DNA from: an uncultured Caryophanales bacterium
GTDB lineage: Bacteria; Bacillota_I; Bacilli_A; Acholeplasmatales; Anaeroplasmataceae
NCBI GenBank assembly: GCA_937885165.1
Contig: CAKZZJ010000125.1
Span: 1-10,600, forward strand
DNA length: 10,600 nucleotides
Direction of reading: 5' to 3'
Shown: one piece after another, positions 1-7,293 of the stretch
How positions within the stretch are numbered: the stretch's first letter is position 1
Layout of the letters: each line of letters opens with the position of its first letter
The notes under the pieces: model-generated
The model's database searches: none
Told to the model about the DNA's origin: nothing
Seen by the model: only the letters and a program-made list of their open reading frames with translations
Translations under genes and position numbers: made by a program

Positions 1-3000
1 ACTTATACAGCAAGTCAAGGTTTATTATTAAAGATTCCTAACATGTATAAGATTGCTGGTCAGAATTTACCAGGTGTTATCCATGTAGCTGCAAGAGCGC
101 TTGCTGCACAATCACTTTCAATCTTTGGTGATCATCAGGATGTAATGGCATGTCGCCAAACAGGTTTTGCGATGTTATGTTCAAATTCTGTACAGGAAGT
201 TATGGATTTAGCAGGTGTTGCACATCTATCTGCTATTAAGACATCTACACCATTTTTACATTTCTTTGATGGTTTTAGAACTTCACATGAAGTTAATACT
301 ATTGAACCAGTTGACTATAGTGTATTTGACAAATTAGTTGACAAAGAAAAAATTGCTGAATTTAGAGCTAATGCATTAAATCCAGGACATCCTAAGACTC
401 GTGGTACTGCACAAAATGATGACGTTTATATGCAGACTCGTGAATTACAAGGACAAAAATATGAAAATGTATATCCAGTAGTAGAAAAATACATGAAAGA
501 AATTTCTAAAGCTACTGGTAGAAACTATGCACCATATCAATATTATGGTCATCCACAAGCTACACGTGTTATAGTAGCTATGGGTTCAGTTAACCAATGT
601 GCTGAAGAAGTAGTTGATTATCTTGTTTCTAAAGGACAAAAAGTCGGCGTATTAGAAGTTCATCTATATCGTCCTTTTGTTCAAAAGAAATTTGTTGCTG
701 CATTCCCTAAGACAGTTAAGAAGGTTGCAGTACTAGATAGAACTATCGAACAAGGTGCTCAGTATGAACCACTAGCACTTGATGTTATCGCTGCATTTGC
801 AGGTGTTAAAGACGCACCAAAGATTGTTGCAGGTCGTTATGGTCTATCTAGTAAAGATACTTCTCCAGATTTAGTTAATGCAGTATTTGAAAACTTAAAA
901 GAAAGAACACCAAAAGATCATTTTACTTTAGGTATCAATGATGATGTTAAATATACATCACTTGAAGTTAAAGAATCAATCGATGTTGCTGATCCTACAA
1001 CTACAGAATTATTATTCTTTGGTTTAGGTGGAGATGGTATCGTTGGTGCTTGTAAGAATATTTCTAAGATTGTTGGTGACTATACAGATTTATATGCACA
1101 AAGTTATGCTGCATACGATTCTAAGAAATCTGGTGGTTCAACAAGATTACATTTAAGATTCTCTAAAAACCCAATCAAATCTACTTATTTAGTTAACAAG
1201 CCACACTTTGTTGCTTGTACAACAGATGCATATCTTGCTAAATTTGATATGATTGATGGTCTTCGTGATGGAGGTACATTCTTACTTAATACTGTTGCTG
1301 ATCCAAAAGATGCAGATAAATTATTACCAAATAGATATAAGAGATTACTTGCTCAAAAGCATGCTAAATTATATTTCATTAATGCATATGAAGGTGCTAA
1401 ACAGGCTGGATTCCGTGCAGGCTTAGGTGTTAATACTATTATTCAGTCAGCATTCTTTAAACTAAATCAAAATATTATGGACTTTGAAGAAGCAAAAGGC
1501 CATATGAAAGAATTCGCTACAAAGACTTATTTAAAGAAAGGCCAGGATGTAGTTGACCAGAACCATCTTGCAATTGATTTAGGTGGATCACTTCTTACTG
1601 AAGTTAAAGTAAAAGAATCTTGGGCAAATCTAAAAGATACAGCTAAGAAAGTTGATAAATCAAGACCTGAATTCGTAAGAGAAATCGCTGATGTAATCAA
1701 TTCAATTAAGGGTGATCAATTACCTTTATCAGTGTTTGATAAATTCGGACAAGATTCTCATATGCCAGCTGGTACAGCAGCACTTGAAAAACGTGGTGTT
1801 GCAACAGCAGTACCTCTATGGGTATCTGAAAACTGTGTTGAATGTAATTCTTGTGCATTCGCATGTCCACATGCTTGTATCCGTCCATTCTTATGTACTG
1901 AAGAAGAAGTTAATAACGCTCCTGAAGGAACACAATTTAAAGATGCTTTAGGATTTAAAGGTTATAAATATCATCTATCTATATCTACACTTGATTGTAC
2001 AGGATGTGGTGTTTGTTTAACAGTATGTCCAGTTAATACTAAGAATGCTGAAGATAAGACTAAACAACCACTTGTTGCTCACTCTATGGCAAAATCAAGA
2101 GCTGCGAAAGAAGAAGTTGTTGCTCAATATTTCTTAGACCATGTAACATATAAAGGTGATTTGGCTAAAGCAGTTAATGCTAAAAACGTTCAGTTTAATC
2201 AGCCATTATTTGAATTCAGTGGTGCATGTGGTGGTTGTGGTGAAACTCCATATGTAAAAGCTGTTTCTCAATTGTTTGGTGATAGAATGTTAGTTGCTAA
2301 TGCAACAGGATGTTCATCAATTTATTCTGGATCTTATCCATCAAGCCCATATACAGTTAATGCTGAAGGTAGAGGACCAGCTTGGGCTAACTCATTATTC
2401 GAAGACAATGCAGAATTTGGTTTCGGTATGAGAATGGGTGTTGAAACATTAAGAGATAGACTTCAAAATGTTATGGCACTTAACCTAGATTCAATGACAG
2501 AAGAACAAAAAGCATTATGTCAAGAATGGATTGAAAACAGAAGAAATGGTGCTAAAACTAAAGAACTTGCACCAAAGATTGTTGCTGCATTTGAAGGTGT
2601 AGATACTCCTTATGCTAAAGAAATCTTATCATTAAAAGATTACTTAATCAAAGTTTCTCAATGGATTATCGGTGGCGATGGTTGGGCTTATGATATCGGC
2701 TATGGTGGACTTGACCATGTTATCGCTAATAACCAAGATGTTAATATTTTAGTTCTTGATACAGAAGTATATTCTAATACTGGTGGTCAGGCTTCTAAAT
2801 CAAGCCGTAATGGCGCAATTGCTAAATTCGCTGCAGCAGGTAAACCAACATTCAAGAAAGATTTAGCATCTATCGCTATGTCTTACGGACACGTTTATGT
2901 AGCAACAGTATCCCATGGTTATAACCAAAACCAGGTAATCAAAGCTCTTGCAGAAGCTGAAGCATATGATGGTCCATCAATTGTAATCTGTTATGCACCA

Positions 3001-3318
3001 TGTATTGCACACAATATCAAGAAGGGTCTATTTATGTCTCAGATGGAAGCTAAAGCTGCAGTTGAATGTGGTTACTGGCCAACATTTAGATTTAACCCAG
3101 ATTTAGCTAAAGAAGGAAAGAACCCATTCGCAATGGACTCTAAAGAGCCTGATTGGTCTAAATATCATGACTTCCTAATGAATGAAGGCCGTTATAATCA
3201 ATTGACTAAGATTAGACCAGCTGAAGCTGAAGCAATCTTAGAATTCAATATGAAGGACGCTCAAAAACGTTACGATCATTATATGGATTTACTTCATAAA
3301 GAATATCCTAATAGATAA
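1..3318 (+). CDS. nifJ: Pyruvate:ferredoxin (flavodoxin) oxidoreductase, 5' end outside window
   Basis: Cytoplasmic iron-sulfur and thiamine-diphosphate enzyme that oxidises pyruvate with CoA to acetyl-CoA and CO2, reducing ferredoxin or flavodoxin; central to anaerobic fermentation. The frame is open from base 1 (TYTASQGLLLKIPNMYK...), so the ATG at 43 is internal. About 1105 residues are present, and roughly the first 80 of a normal 1170-1200 residue single-chain enzyme are missing. In order: the end of the N-terminal pyruvate/TPP domain, the CoA-binding and gamma-type domains (GLGGDGIVGACKN near 1021), and two 4Fe-4S ferredoxin motifs of CX2CX2CX3C type (1834-1878 and 1996-2028). The C-terminal TPP domain follows, with ACGGCGE near 2224 and GGDGWAYDIGYGG near 2671. 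A further cysteine (APCIAH, near 3001) fits the third cluster. The frame ends with tandem TAA TAA stops. The gene is intact where visible and looks like conserved chromosome, unlike what follows. Confidence 0.97.
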   Translation, partial: TYTASQGLLLKIPNMYKIAGQNLPGVIHVAARALAAQSLSIFGDHQDVMACRQTGFAMLCSNSVQEVMDLAGVAHLSAIKTSTPFLHFFDGFRTSHEVNTIEPVDYSVFDKLVDKEKIAEFRANALNPGHPKTRGTAQNDDVYMQTRELQGQKYENVYPVVEKYMKEISKATGRNYAPYQYYGHPQATRVIVAMGSVNQCAEEVVDYLVSKGQKVGVLEVHLYRPFVQKKFVAAFPKTVKKVAVLDRTIEQGAQYEPLALDVIAAFAGVKDAPKIVAGRYGLSSKDTSPDLVNAVFENLKERTPKDHFTLGINDDVKYTSLEVKESIDVADPTTTELLFFGLGGDGIVGACKNISKIVGDYTDLYAQSYAAYDSKKSGGSTRLHLRFSKNPIKSTYLVNKPHFVACTTDAYLAKFDMIDGLRDGGTFLLNTVADPKDADKLLPNRYKRLLAQKHAKLYFINAYEGAKQAGFRAGLGVNTIIQSAFFKLNQNIMDFEEAKGHMKEFATKTYLKKGQDVVDQNHLAIDLGGSLLTEVKVKESWANLKDTAKKVDKSRPEFVREIADVINSIKGDQLPLSVFDKFGQDSHMPAGTAALEKRGVATAVPLWVSENCVECNSCAFACPHACIRPFLCTEEEVNNAPEGTQFKDALGFKGYKYHLSISTLDCTGCGVCLTVCPVNTKNAEDKTKQPLVAHSMAKSRAAKEEVVAQYFLDHVTYKGDLAKAVNAKNVQFNQPLFEFSGACGGCGETPYVKAVSQLFGDRMLVANATGCSSIYSGSYPSSPYTVNAEGRGPAWANSLFEDNAEFGFGMRMGVETLRDRLQNVMALNLDSMTEEQKALCQEWIENRRNGAKTKELAPKIVAAFEGVDTPYAKEILSLKDYLIKVSQWIIGGDGWAYDIGYGGLDHVIANNQDVNILVLDTEVYSNTGGQASKSSRNGAIAKFAAAGKPTFKKDLASIAMSYGHVYVATVSHGYNQNQVIKALAEAEAYDGPSIVICYAPCIAHNIKKGLFMSQMEAKAAVECGYWPTFRFNPDLAKEGKNPFAMDSKEPDWSKYHDFLMNEGRYNQLTKIRPAEAEAILEFNMKDAQKRYDHYMDLLHKEYPNR

Positions 3319-3332
3319 TAAAACAATAAAAA

Positions 3333-3359
3333 ATCAAGCCATCCATTTGATGGCTTGAT
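3333..3359 (+). terminator. Hairpin after nifJ, probable terminator or processing site
   Basis: A perfect 11-bp stem (ATCAAGCCATC / GATGGCTTGAT) with a 5-base loop lies 14 bases after the nifJ stop. The downstream U-tract is poor (CACTTT), whereas an A-rich run lies on the 5' side. Termination may therefore be incomplete, and read-through into the tRNA six bases later is plausible. It could equally be a processing or mRNA-stabilising hairpin. Confidence 0.65.
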
Positions 3360-3365
3360 CACTTT

Positions 3366-3439
3366 GCTCTCTTAGTACATCGGTAGTACGCGGCCATGGT
3401 AAGGCTGAAAGGCAAGTTCGATTCTTGCAGTGAGCACCA
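3366..3439 (+). tRNA. tRNA-Thr(GGU), compact and unusual, CCA encoded
   Basis: It folds as a cloverleaf. Acceptor: GCTCTCT with AGTGAGC, with one T-T mismatch at pair 5-68. D-arm: GTAC/GTAC around loop ATCGGTA, keeping A14 and G18G19. Anticodon arm: CGGCC/GGCTG with loop ATGGTAA, so T33 precedes anticodon GGT. The variable loop is only four bases. T-arm: GCAAG/CTTGC around TTCGATT. The discriminator is A, followed by encoded CCA (3437-3439). G1-C72, C2-G71, G35 and U36 agree with known bacterial threonine identity elements. Oddities are A32, the acceptor mismatch, and an apparently reversed 15-48 pair (T15, G48). No separate promoter is obvious in the 47 bases after nifJ, so it may be co-transcribed or use a promoter inside nifJ. 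A terminator follows. Confidence 0.75.
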
Positions 3440-3451
3440 TTATAGTAGAAC

Positions 3452-3482
3452 AGGTTTGATACGTAAGTTTCAGACCTTTTTT
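3452..3482 (+). terminator. Rho-independent terminator after the tRNA
   Basis: An 8-bp stem AGGTTTGA / TCAGACCT (one G-U pair) is followed directly by a run of T to 3482. It lies 12 bases after the encoded CCA and closes the nifJ/tRNA transcript. Confidence 0.8.
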
Positions 3483-3696
3483 ATATGTTTAGAATAGGTG
3501 CGAACCCAATGCTTTGAGCTTTTAGGAGTCAAATTTTACTTTTTAGAAGAGCATGCATAAGTATTAAAAATGTTCAAAGACAAAAAATTTTATTCTATTA
3601 ACAAGATTATGAACAAGAGTGTTAAAATATTGCATGGTTTTAGGTAGGGGGGGATGTAAAAAATTACACGATTATTTTTATATAAACGTCTTTAAA
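3483..3696. other. Non-coding spacer with a G7 tract and a weak hairpin
   Basis: No gene is visible in any frame. There is a weak hairpin at 3513-3533 (TTTGA..TCAAA) followed by a T-rich run, which could be a second, minor terminator. A run of seven G at 3647-3653 is followed directly by ATGTAA, a start codon followed by a stop. The rest is AT-rich and unremarkable. Confidence 0.5.
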
Positions 3697-3740
3697 TATT
3701 AACCACTTTATTAACCACATTTAGTTATTTTATTAACCAC
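3697..3740 (+). repeat. Three direct copies of TATTAACCAC, putative operator
   Basis: Exact 10-bp copies lie at 3697-3706, 3709-3718 and 3731-3740, with start-to-start distances of 12 and 22 bases. Copy 3 extends upstream to TTTTATTAACCAC (3728-3740). It falls between the probable -35 and -10 elements of the regulator gene, a position that suits repression. The same word recurs inverted within that gene at 4954-4963 and 4978-4987. Confidence 0.75.
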
Positions 3741-3753
3741 ATTGTGCTACAAT
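3725..3753 (+). promoter_or_regulatory. Probable promoter of the AlbA_2 regulator operon
   Basis: An extended -10, TGC TACAAT, occupies 3745-3753. A weak -35 (TTATTT, 3725-3730) lies 17 bases upstream. The GAGGAGG ribosome site begins 11 bases after the -10. The third operator-like repeat fills the spacer, consistent with autoregulation. Confidence 0.6.
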
Positions 3754-3777
3754 GTAGATAGTACGAGGAGGGTTGCT

Positions 3778-5181
3778 ATGAACTATGTCGAATTGCTAAG
3801 TGATTTAAGAAAAAGGAAATTTGAAAGAAACTGGTTTGAATTTAAAGAAAACTGGTTTAATGCGGATAAACTAGGAGAATATATATCTGCATTATCAAAT
3901 ACTGCTAGAGTTATAGGGTCTGATTATGCATATTTCTTTTGGGAAATTAATGATGAAACACATGCAATCACTGGTACAACTTTTGATTTTAATATGAATG
4001 TTAATCACGAACCTTTAGAACATTACTTGTTAAGAAATCTTTACCCAAATCTTTCTTTTAAGTTTGATGAGTTTATGGTTGATGATAAAAGGGTTGTTAT
4101 ATTAATAATACCTTCTGCGAATAATATTCCAACTTCTTATAAACAGGTTAGGTACATAAGAATTGAATCAAGTATTGAAAGTTTATTAAGATATCCAGAA
4201 AGGGAAGCTGAACTTTGGGCCTCTCTAAATCATAAGGATGATTCTATTGAAAATATTGTTTCTCAATATCAGGATCTTACTTTTAATTCTTTAATAAACT
4301 ATTATTCGACAAAAGGTATCATGCTGAATAAGGATACATTTAAAGAAAATATTGGCCTATTAACAAATGAAGGAAAGTATAATTTGCTAGCTCAACTTTT
4401 ATCTGATAACTCTCATATTAATCTTAGAGTCGCAATATTTGCCGGAAAAACAAAATCAGATCCTTTATTTTCTGTAAAAGAATTTGGAATGATGAATTTA
4501 TTACTTTCACTTGATAAGGTTTTAGATTATGGTGATACATTCAATATTCCACAAGCCGATGAGAGAAATAGAACTATCACTAGAAAAGAAATTAGTTTAT
4601 TTGATGCAAAATCATATCGGGAAGCAATAATAAATGCATTTGTACATAATAATTGGAAAGAACAAAATGCTCCAATGTTTACATTTTATTCTGATAGGAT
4701 TGAAATATTATCTAATGGAGCTTTATCACCTAAATTATCATTGAAAGATTTTTATAAAGGTAAAAGTGAGCCTACTAATAAAAGACTATCAGATATTTTC
4801 TTACAATTACATATTAGTGAAAGAACTGGTAGAGGTGTCCCTACAATATTAAAAAGTTATGGAGAAAAAGCATTTGAATTTTCTGACAATTGGATTCAAG
4901 TAACAATACCTTTTAATTTTATCAACGCAGTTGATTATCAAATAGAAAAAAAGGTGGTTAATAAAAGTGGTGAAGAAGTGGTTAATAAAATACTAAACAA
5001 ATCACAAATATCAATCATTAAAGCAATAAGAAATAATCCCAATACTACAATCGCAGAACTTAGTTTAGAAACTGGTCTTGGACATACAGCTATTCAAAAC
5101 AATTTGAATAAAATGCAAGATTTATTCATAATTAAGAGGATTGGTTCAAGAAAAACTGGTTATTGGGAGATATTAGAATAA
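3778..5181 (+). CDS. AlbA_2 (Schlafen-type) ATP-binding transcriptional regulator with C-terminal winged helix
   Basis: 467-residue cytosolic protein, often annotated as an ATP-binding or RecG-like DNA-binding protein. Residues about 15-140 form the AlbA_2/Schlafen-like domain. Residues about 280-390 form a GHKL-type ATPase module with REAIINAFVHNNW (281-293; Asn286, His290), FTFYSDRIEILSNG (301-314) and RTGRGVPT (349-356). A linker with VVNK at 403-406 and 411-414 leads to a winged helix (about 418-467) ending GYWEILE. The start is ATG 3778, preceded by GAGGAGG (3765-3771) with six spacer bases; the frame also opens at TTG 3742, but that lies inside the promoter. The stop overlaps the next ATG by one base, so the nitroreductase is translationally coupled. 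The promoter repeats match the linker-coding DNA in inverted orientation, suggesting autoregulation. The ligand and target are unknown; a nucleic-acid-cleaving role, as in some Schlafen proteins, is possible but unsupported here. Confidence 0.85.
   Translation: MNYVELLSDLRKRKFERNWFEFKENWFNADKLGEYISALSNTARVIGSDYAYFFWEINDETHAITGTTFDFNMNVNHEPLEHYLLRNLYPNLSFKFDEFMVDDKRVVILIIPSANNIPTSYKQVRYIRIESSIESLLRYPEREAELWASLNHKDDSIENIVSQYQDLTFNSLINYYSTKGIMLNKDTFKENIGLLTNEGKYNLLAQLLSDNSHINLRVAIFAGKTKSDPLFSVKEFGMMNLLLSLDKVLDYGDTFNIPQADERNRTITRKEISLFDAKSYREAIINAFVHNNWKEQNAPMFTFYSDRIEILSNGALSPKLSLKDFYKGKSEPTNKRLSDIFLQLHISERTGRGVPTILKSYGEKAFEFSDNWIQVTIPFNFINAVDYQIEKKVVNKSGEEVVNKILNKSQISIIKAIRNNPNTTIAELSLETGLGHTAIQNNLNKMQDLFIIKRIGSRKTGYWEILE
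4954..4990 (+). repeat. Two in-gene copies of GTGGTTAATAAAA, inverted match to promoter repeats
   Basis: Exact 13-bp copies lie at 4954-4966 and 4978-4990, 24 bases apart (8 codons). Between them, AGTGGTGAAGAA looks like a worn third unit. They encode the VVNK repeats of the linker before the winged helix. Their complement is TTTTATTAACCAC, identical to promoter positions 3728-3740. Confidence 0.85.
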
Positions 5182-5957
5182 TGAATTCACTTTATCCATA
5201 TATATTTAAGAGAAAATCATTTCACTTATTTCGTGATAATAAAACAAAAGTTTATTATAAAGATAATTATCATATTACAAATGATGAAATAGATAAAATA
5301 TATGAATTCTTTAACAATACAATATCTTTGATGAGTGATATAAAAGTCAAAATCAAAATTATTAAAGAGGAAGAAACAAATTGTAGACGTGGCGCTGAAT
5401 ATTGTATTTTGTTTTATAGCGACCAAAAACAAAATTATTTACAAAATATTGGTTATATAGGTGAACAACTAGATTTATATCTTGTAAGTCTTAACATTGG
5501 AACTTTATGGTATGGAATTGGAAAAACAAGTGAATTACTTTATGATGGTTTATCCTTTGTTACAATGATGGCAATATGTAAAGTACCAAGTGATTCGTAT
5601 AGAAAAGATATGTTTAAGTCTAAGCGTAAAAATGGTGAAGAAATTTATGATGGTAATAAGTATTTAGATGTTATTGATATTGCTAGATTCTCTCCATCTA
5701 GTTGTAATACTCAACCATGGTTTATTAAAGATAACGATTCCAATTTAGAAATATATCGATATAGAAAAGAAGGCAAAAGAGGAATTATGCCTAATAATAA
5801 AGTGATATACCAAAATTTAATTGATATAGGAATTTTCATTTTCTTATTAGGTTTGATATTAGAAACTAAAGGATATGAATATAGATTAGTAGTTGCTTGT
5901 GATGGACCATGGAATATTGATGATAATCTAATTCTGAATGCCACATATTCGTTATAA
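5181..5957 (+). CDS. Nitroreductase-fold protein, TM1586 type
   Basis: 258-residue protein resembling the putative TM nitroreductase family, FMN-dependent proteins that carry the nitroreductase fold in one chain. Visible signatures are IFKRKS near the N-terminus (8-13), CRRGAEYCILFYS (68-80) in the core, IGEQLDLYLVSLNIGTLWYGIGK (93-115), and ARFSPSSCNTQPW (168-180), which matches the usual AR.APS..N.QPW motif. No signal peptide is seen. The length is normal for the family, although the last 18 residues look less typical. The chosen start, ATG 5181, overlaps the TAA of the regulator (TAATG). An upstream TTG at 5163 in the same frame lies inside the regulator and is less likely; GGGAGA at 5164-5169 may serve as the ribosome site. 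Coupling to the regulator suggests joint control of a flavin-dependent reduction, but the substrate is unknown. Confidence 0.83.
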   Translation: MNSLYPYIFKRKSFHLFRDNKTKVYYKDNYHITNDEIDKIYEFFNNTISLMSDIKVKIKIIKEEETNCRRGAEYCILFYSDQKQNYLQNIGYIGEQLDLYLVSLNIGTLWYGIGKTSELLYDGLSFVTMMAICKVPSDSYRKDMFKSKRKNGEEIYDGNKYLDVIDIARFSPSSCNTQPWFIKDNDSNLEIYRYRKEGKRGIMPNNKVIYQNLIDIGIFIFLLGLILETKGYEYRLVVACDGPWNIDDNLILNATYSL

Positions 5958-6156
5958 TTCTTTGCTATTTTAGAGTTTAGTAAGATAAATGTTACTGAAA
6001 ATTTCGCAAAATCATAAATTGGAGTGCAAAAAACTGTATTAAAACATTTATACTTTAACATATTGAAACATAAGAACTGATACAAAGGAATTTAGTCAAT
6101 TTATGATTAAACATGCTGAAATACCAGTTTTTTATATTAAAATCTTTTTAATTACA
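5958..6156. other. Spacer without a recognisable gene or terminator
   Basis: AT-rich, with stops in all frames. A short open stretch (DTKEFSQFMIKHAEIPVF, about 6077-6130) might be a relic of coding sequence, but I cannot match it to anything. No convincing hairpin with a T-run ends the nitroreductase unit. Confidence 0.4.
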
Positions 6157-6185
6157 TTGTGTGTTAATAGCATATATGATATAAT
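6157..6185 (+). promoter_or_regulatory. Sigma-A-type promoter of the DUF1016/radical SAM unit
   Basis: TTGTGT (6157-6162), a 17-base spacer and a perfect TATAAT (6180-6185). It lies 28 bases before the proposed start codon at 6214, leaving room for the AGGAG at 6197-6201. Confidence 0.7.
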
Positions 6186-6213
6186 TTTATTGTATTAGGA
6201 GATGGCGGTTTAT

Positions 6214-7293
6214 ATGGAAAATAAAAAAATTTTATCGATCACAGATAGGGAATATGAGGAATGGTTAGTTGAGCTTAAACAAAGGTACAAAAAATCACAA
6301 ATAAAAGCAGCAACTAAAGTTAATATCGAATTGTTGCAATTTTATTGGCTGCTCGGGAAAGATATTGTGAATATGAAGTCTGATGTTAAATGGGGCAATA
6401 AATTTTATGACACTCTTTCTAAAGATCTAAAAGAACTATTTCCAAATACATCTGGGTTTTCGGTTAGAAATTTGCAATATATGAAACAATTCTATGAATT
6501 ATTTCCTGAAGTTCTAATTACGCAACAAGCTGCTGCGCAAAAAGAAAATCTAATTACGCAACAAGCTGCTGCGCAAATATTTGAAGTTCCATGGGGACAT
6601 CTATGTTTGATTATTAGTGCTACTAATCGAGACCAACAAAAAGCTCTCTTTTATGTAAATGAAACAATTAAAAATAATTGGTCAAGAAATACATTGGGTA
6701 TTTTCCTTGATTCTAATCTATACGAAAGGCAAGGGAAAGCGATAACTAATTTTGATTATCATTTGCCAAAAGAAAATAGTGATCTGGCTAAACAAATAAC
6801 CAAAGATCCATATAATTTTGATTTTCTTTCTCTAAAGGATGAATTCGGCGAAAAAGAATTAAAGGACGCGTTGATCGATAATATTCAAAAATTTCTTATT
6901 GAACTTGGTACGGGTTTTGCTTATATGGGAAGAGAATACCGACTTTCAATTGGTGAAAGTGACGAGTTTATAGATATGCTCTTTTATAACACAAGCATCC
7001 ATGCGTATGTTGTAATTGAAGTAAAAACAAGGAATTTTAAGCCCGAAGATATTGGCCAATTAGGTACATATGTTGTTGCTGTAGATAATATGCTTAAATC
7101 AGAAAGAGATGAAAAAACGATAGGATTGTTGGTTTGCAAAAACAAAAATGAGATATTAGCCAGATACGCTTTAGAATCTTCTAATCAGCCAATTGGAATT
7201 TCTTCATTTAAGTTATCAAAATTGATACCAGAAAATTTCAAAAGCAGCTTACCTACGATTGAGGAAATAGAAAATGAGCTTAAAAATAAATAA
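6214..7293 (+). CDS. DUF1016 / YhcG-type PD-(D/E)XK nuclease-domain protein
   Basis: 359-residue cytosolic protein. The N-terminal helical domain (about 8-160) carries VNIELLQFYWLLGKDIV and SVRNLQYMKQFYELFP. After a repeat-bearing segment comes PWGHLCLIISA. The C-terminal nuclease domain (about 170-355) has ELGTGFAYMGREYRL, FIDMLFY (Asp254), VVIEVKTR (Glu269, Lys271) and IGQL (Gln282), a complete PD-(D/E)XK-like set. Such proteins are usually 330-370 residues and occur near restriction or other mobile loci; their physiological target is not settled. ATG 6214 is preferred: AGGAG at 6197-6201 is 12 bases away, whereas ATG 6202 abuts it with no spacing. Residues 101-109 and 113-121 repeat LITQQAAAQ, encoded by a 29-bp duplication. 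The end overlaps the next gene by 20 bases, so the two are co-expressed. Confidence 0.87.
   Translation: MENKKILSITDREYEEWLVELKQRYKKSQIKAATKVNIELLQFYWLLGKDIVNMKSDVKWGNKFYDTLSKDLKELFPNTSGFSVRNLQYMKQFYELFPEVLITQQAAAQKENLITQQAAAQIFEVPWGHLCLIISATNRDQQKALFYVNETIKNNWSRNTLGIFLDSNLYERQGKAITNFDYHLPKENSDLAKQITKDPYNFDFLSLKDEFGEKELKDALIDNIQKFLIELGTGFAYMGREYRLSIGESDEFIDMLFYNTSIHAYVVIEVKTRNFKPEDIGQLGTYVVAVDNMLKSERDEKTIGLLVCKNKNEILARYALESSNQPIGISSFKLSKLIPENFKSSLPTIEEIENELKNK
6513..6577 (+). repeat. 29-bp direct duplication inside the DUF1016 gene
   Basis: Bases 6513-6541 and 6549-6577 are identical, with a period of 36 bases (12 codons). Each holds an imperfect dyad, CGCAACAAGCTGCTGCG, in which six of eight pairs match. 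It encodes LITQQAAAQ twice, between the N-terminal helical domain and the PWGH motif. Confidence 0.9.

Noticed and set aside
3494..3512. GGTGCGAACCC, reminiscent of a tRNA T-arm read on the minus strand
   Set aside because: No matching acceptor, D or anticodon arm could be built around it.
3742..3777. TTG start giving a 12-residue longer regulator
   Set aside because: It lies within the promoter, overlapping the probable -10 region; ATG 3778 has a near-ideal ribosome site six bases upstream.
5711..6085. Minus-strand open frame of 124 codons
   Set aside because: It mainly mirrors the nitroreductase gene, has no promoter or ribosome site and resembles no family.
6077..6130. Short peptide-like stretch DTKEFSQFMIKHAEIPVF as a gene relic
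   Set aside because: Too short and not matched to any family I recognise.
6202..6213. Upstream ATG for the DUF1016 gene
   Set aside because: It directly abuts the AGGAG ribosome site, leaving no spacing; ATG 6214 fits the family N-terminus better, though 6202 cannot be excluded.
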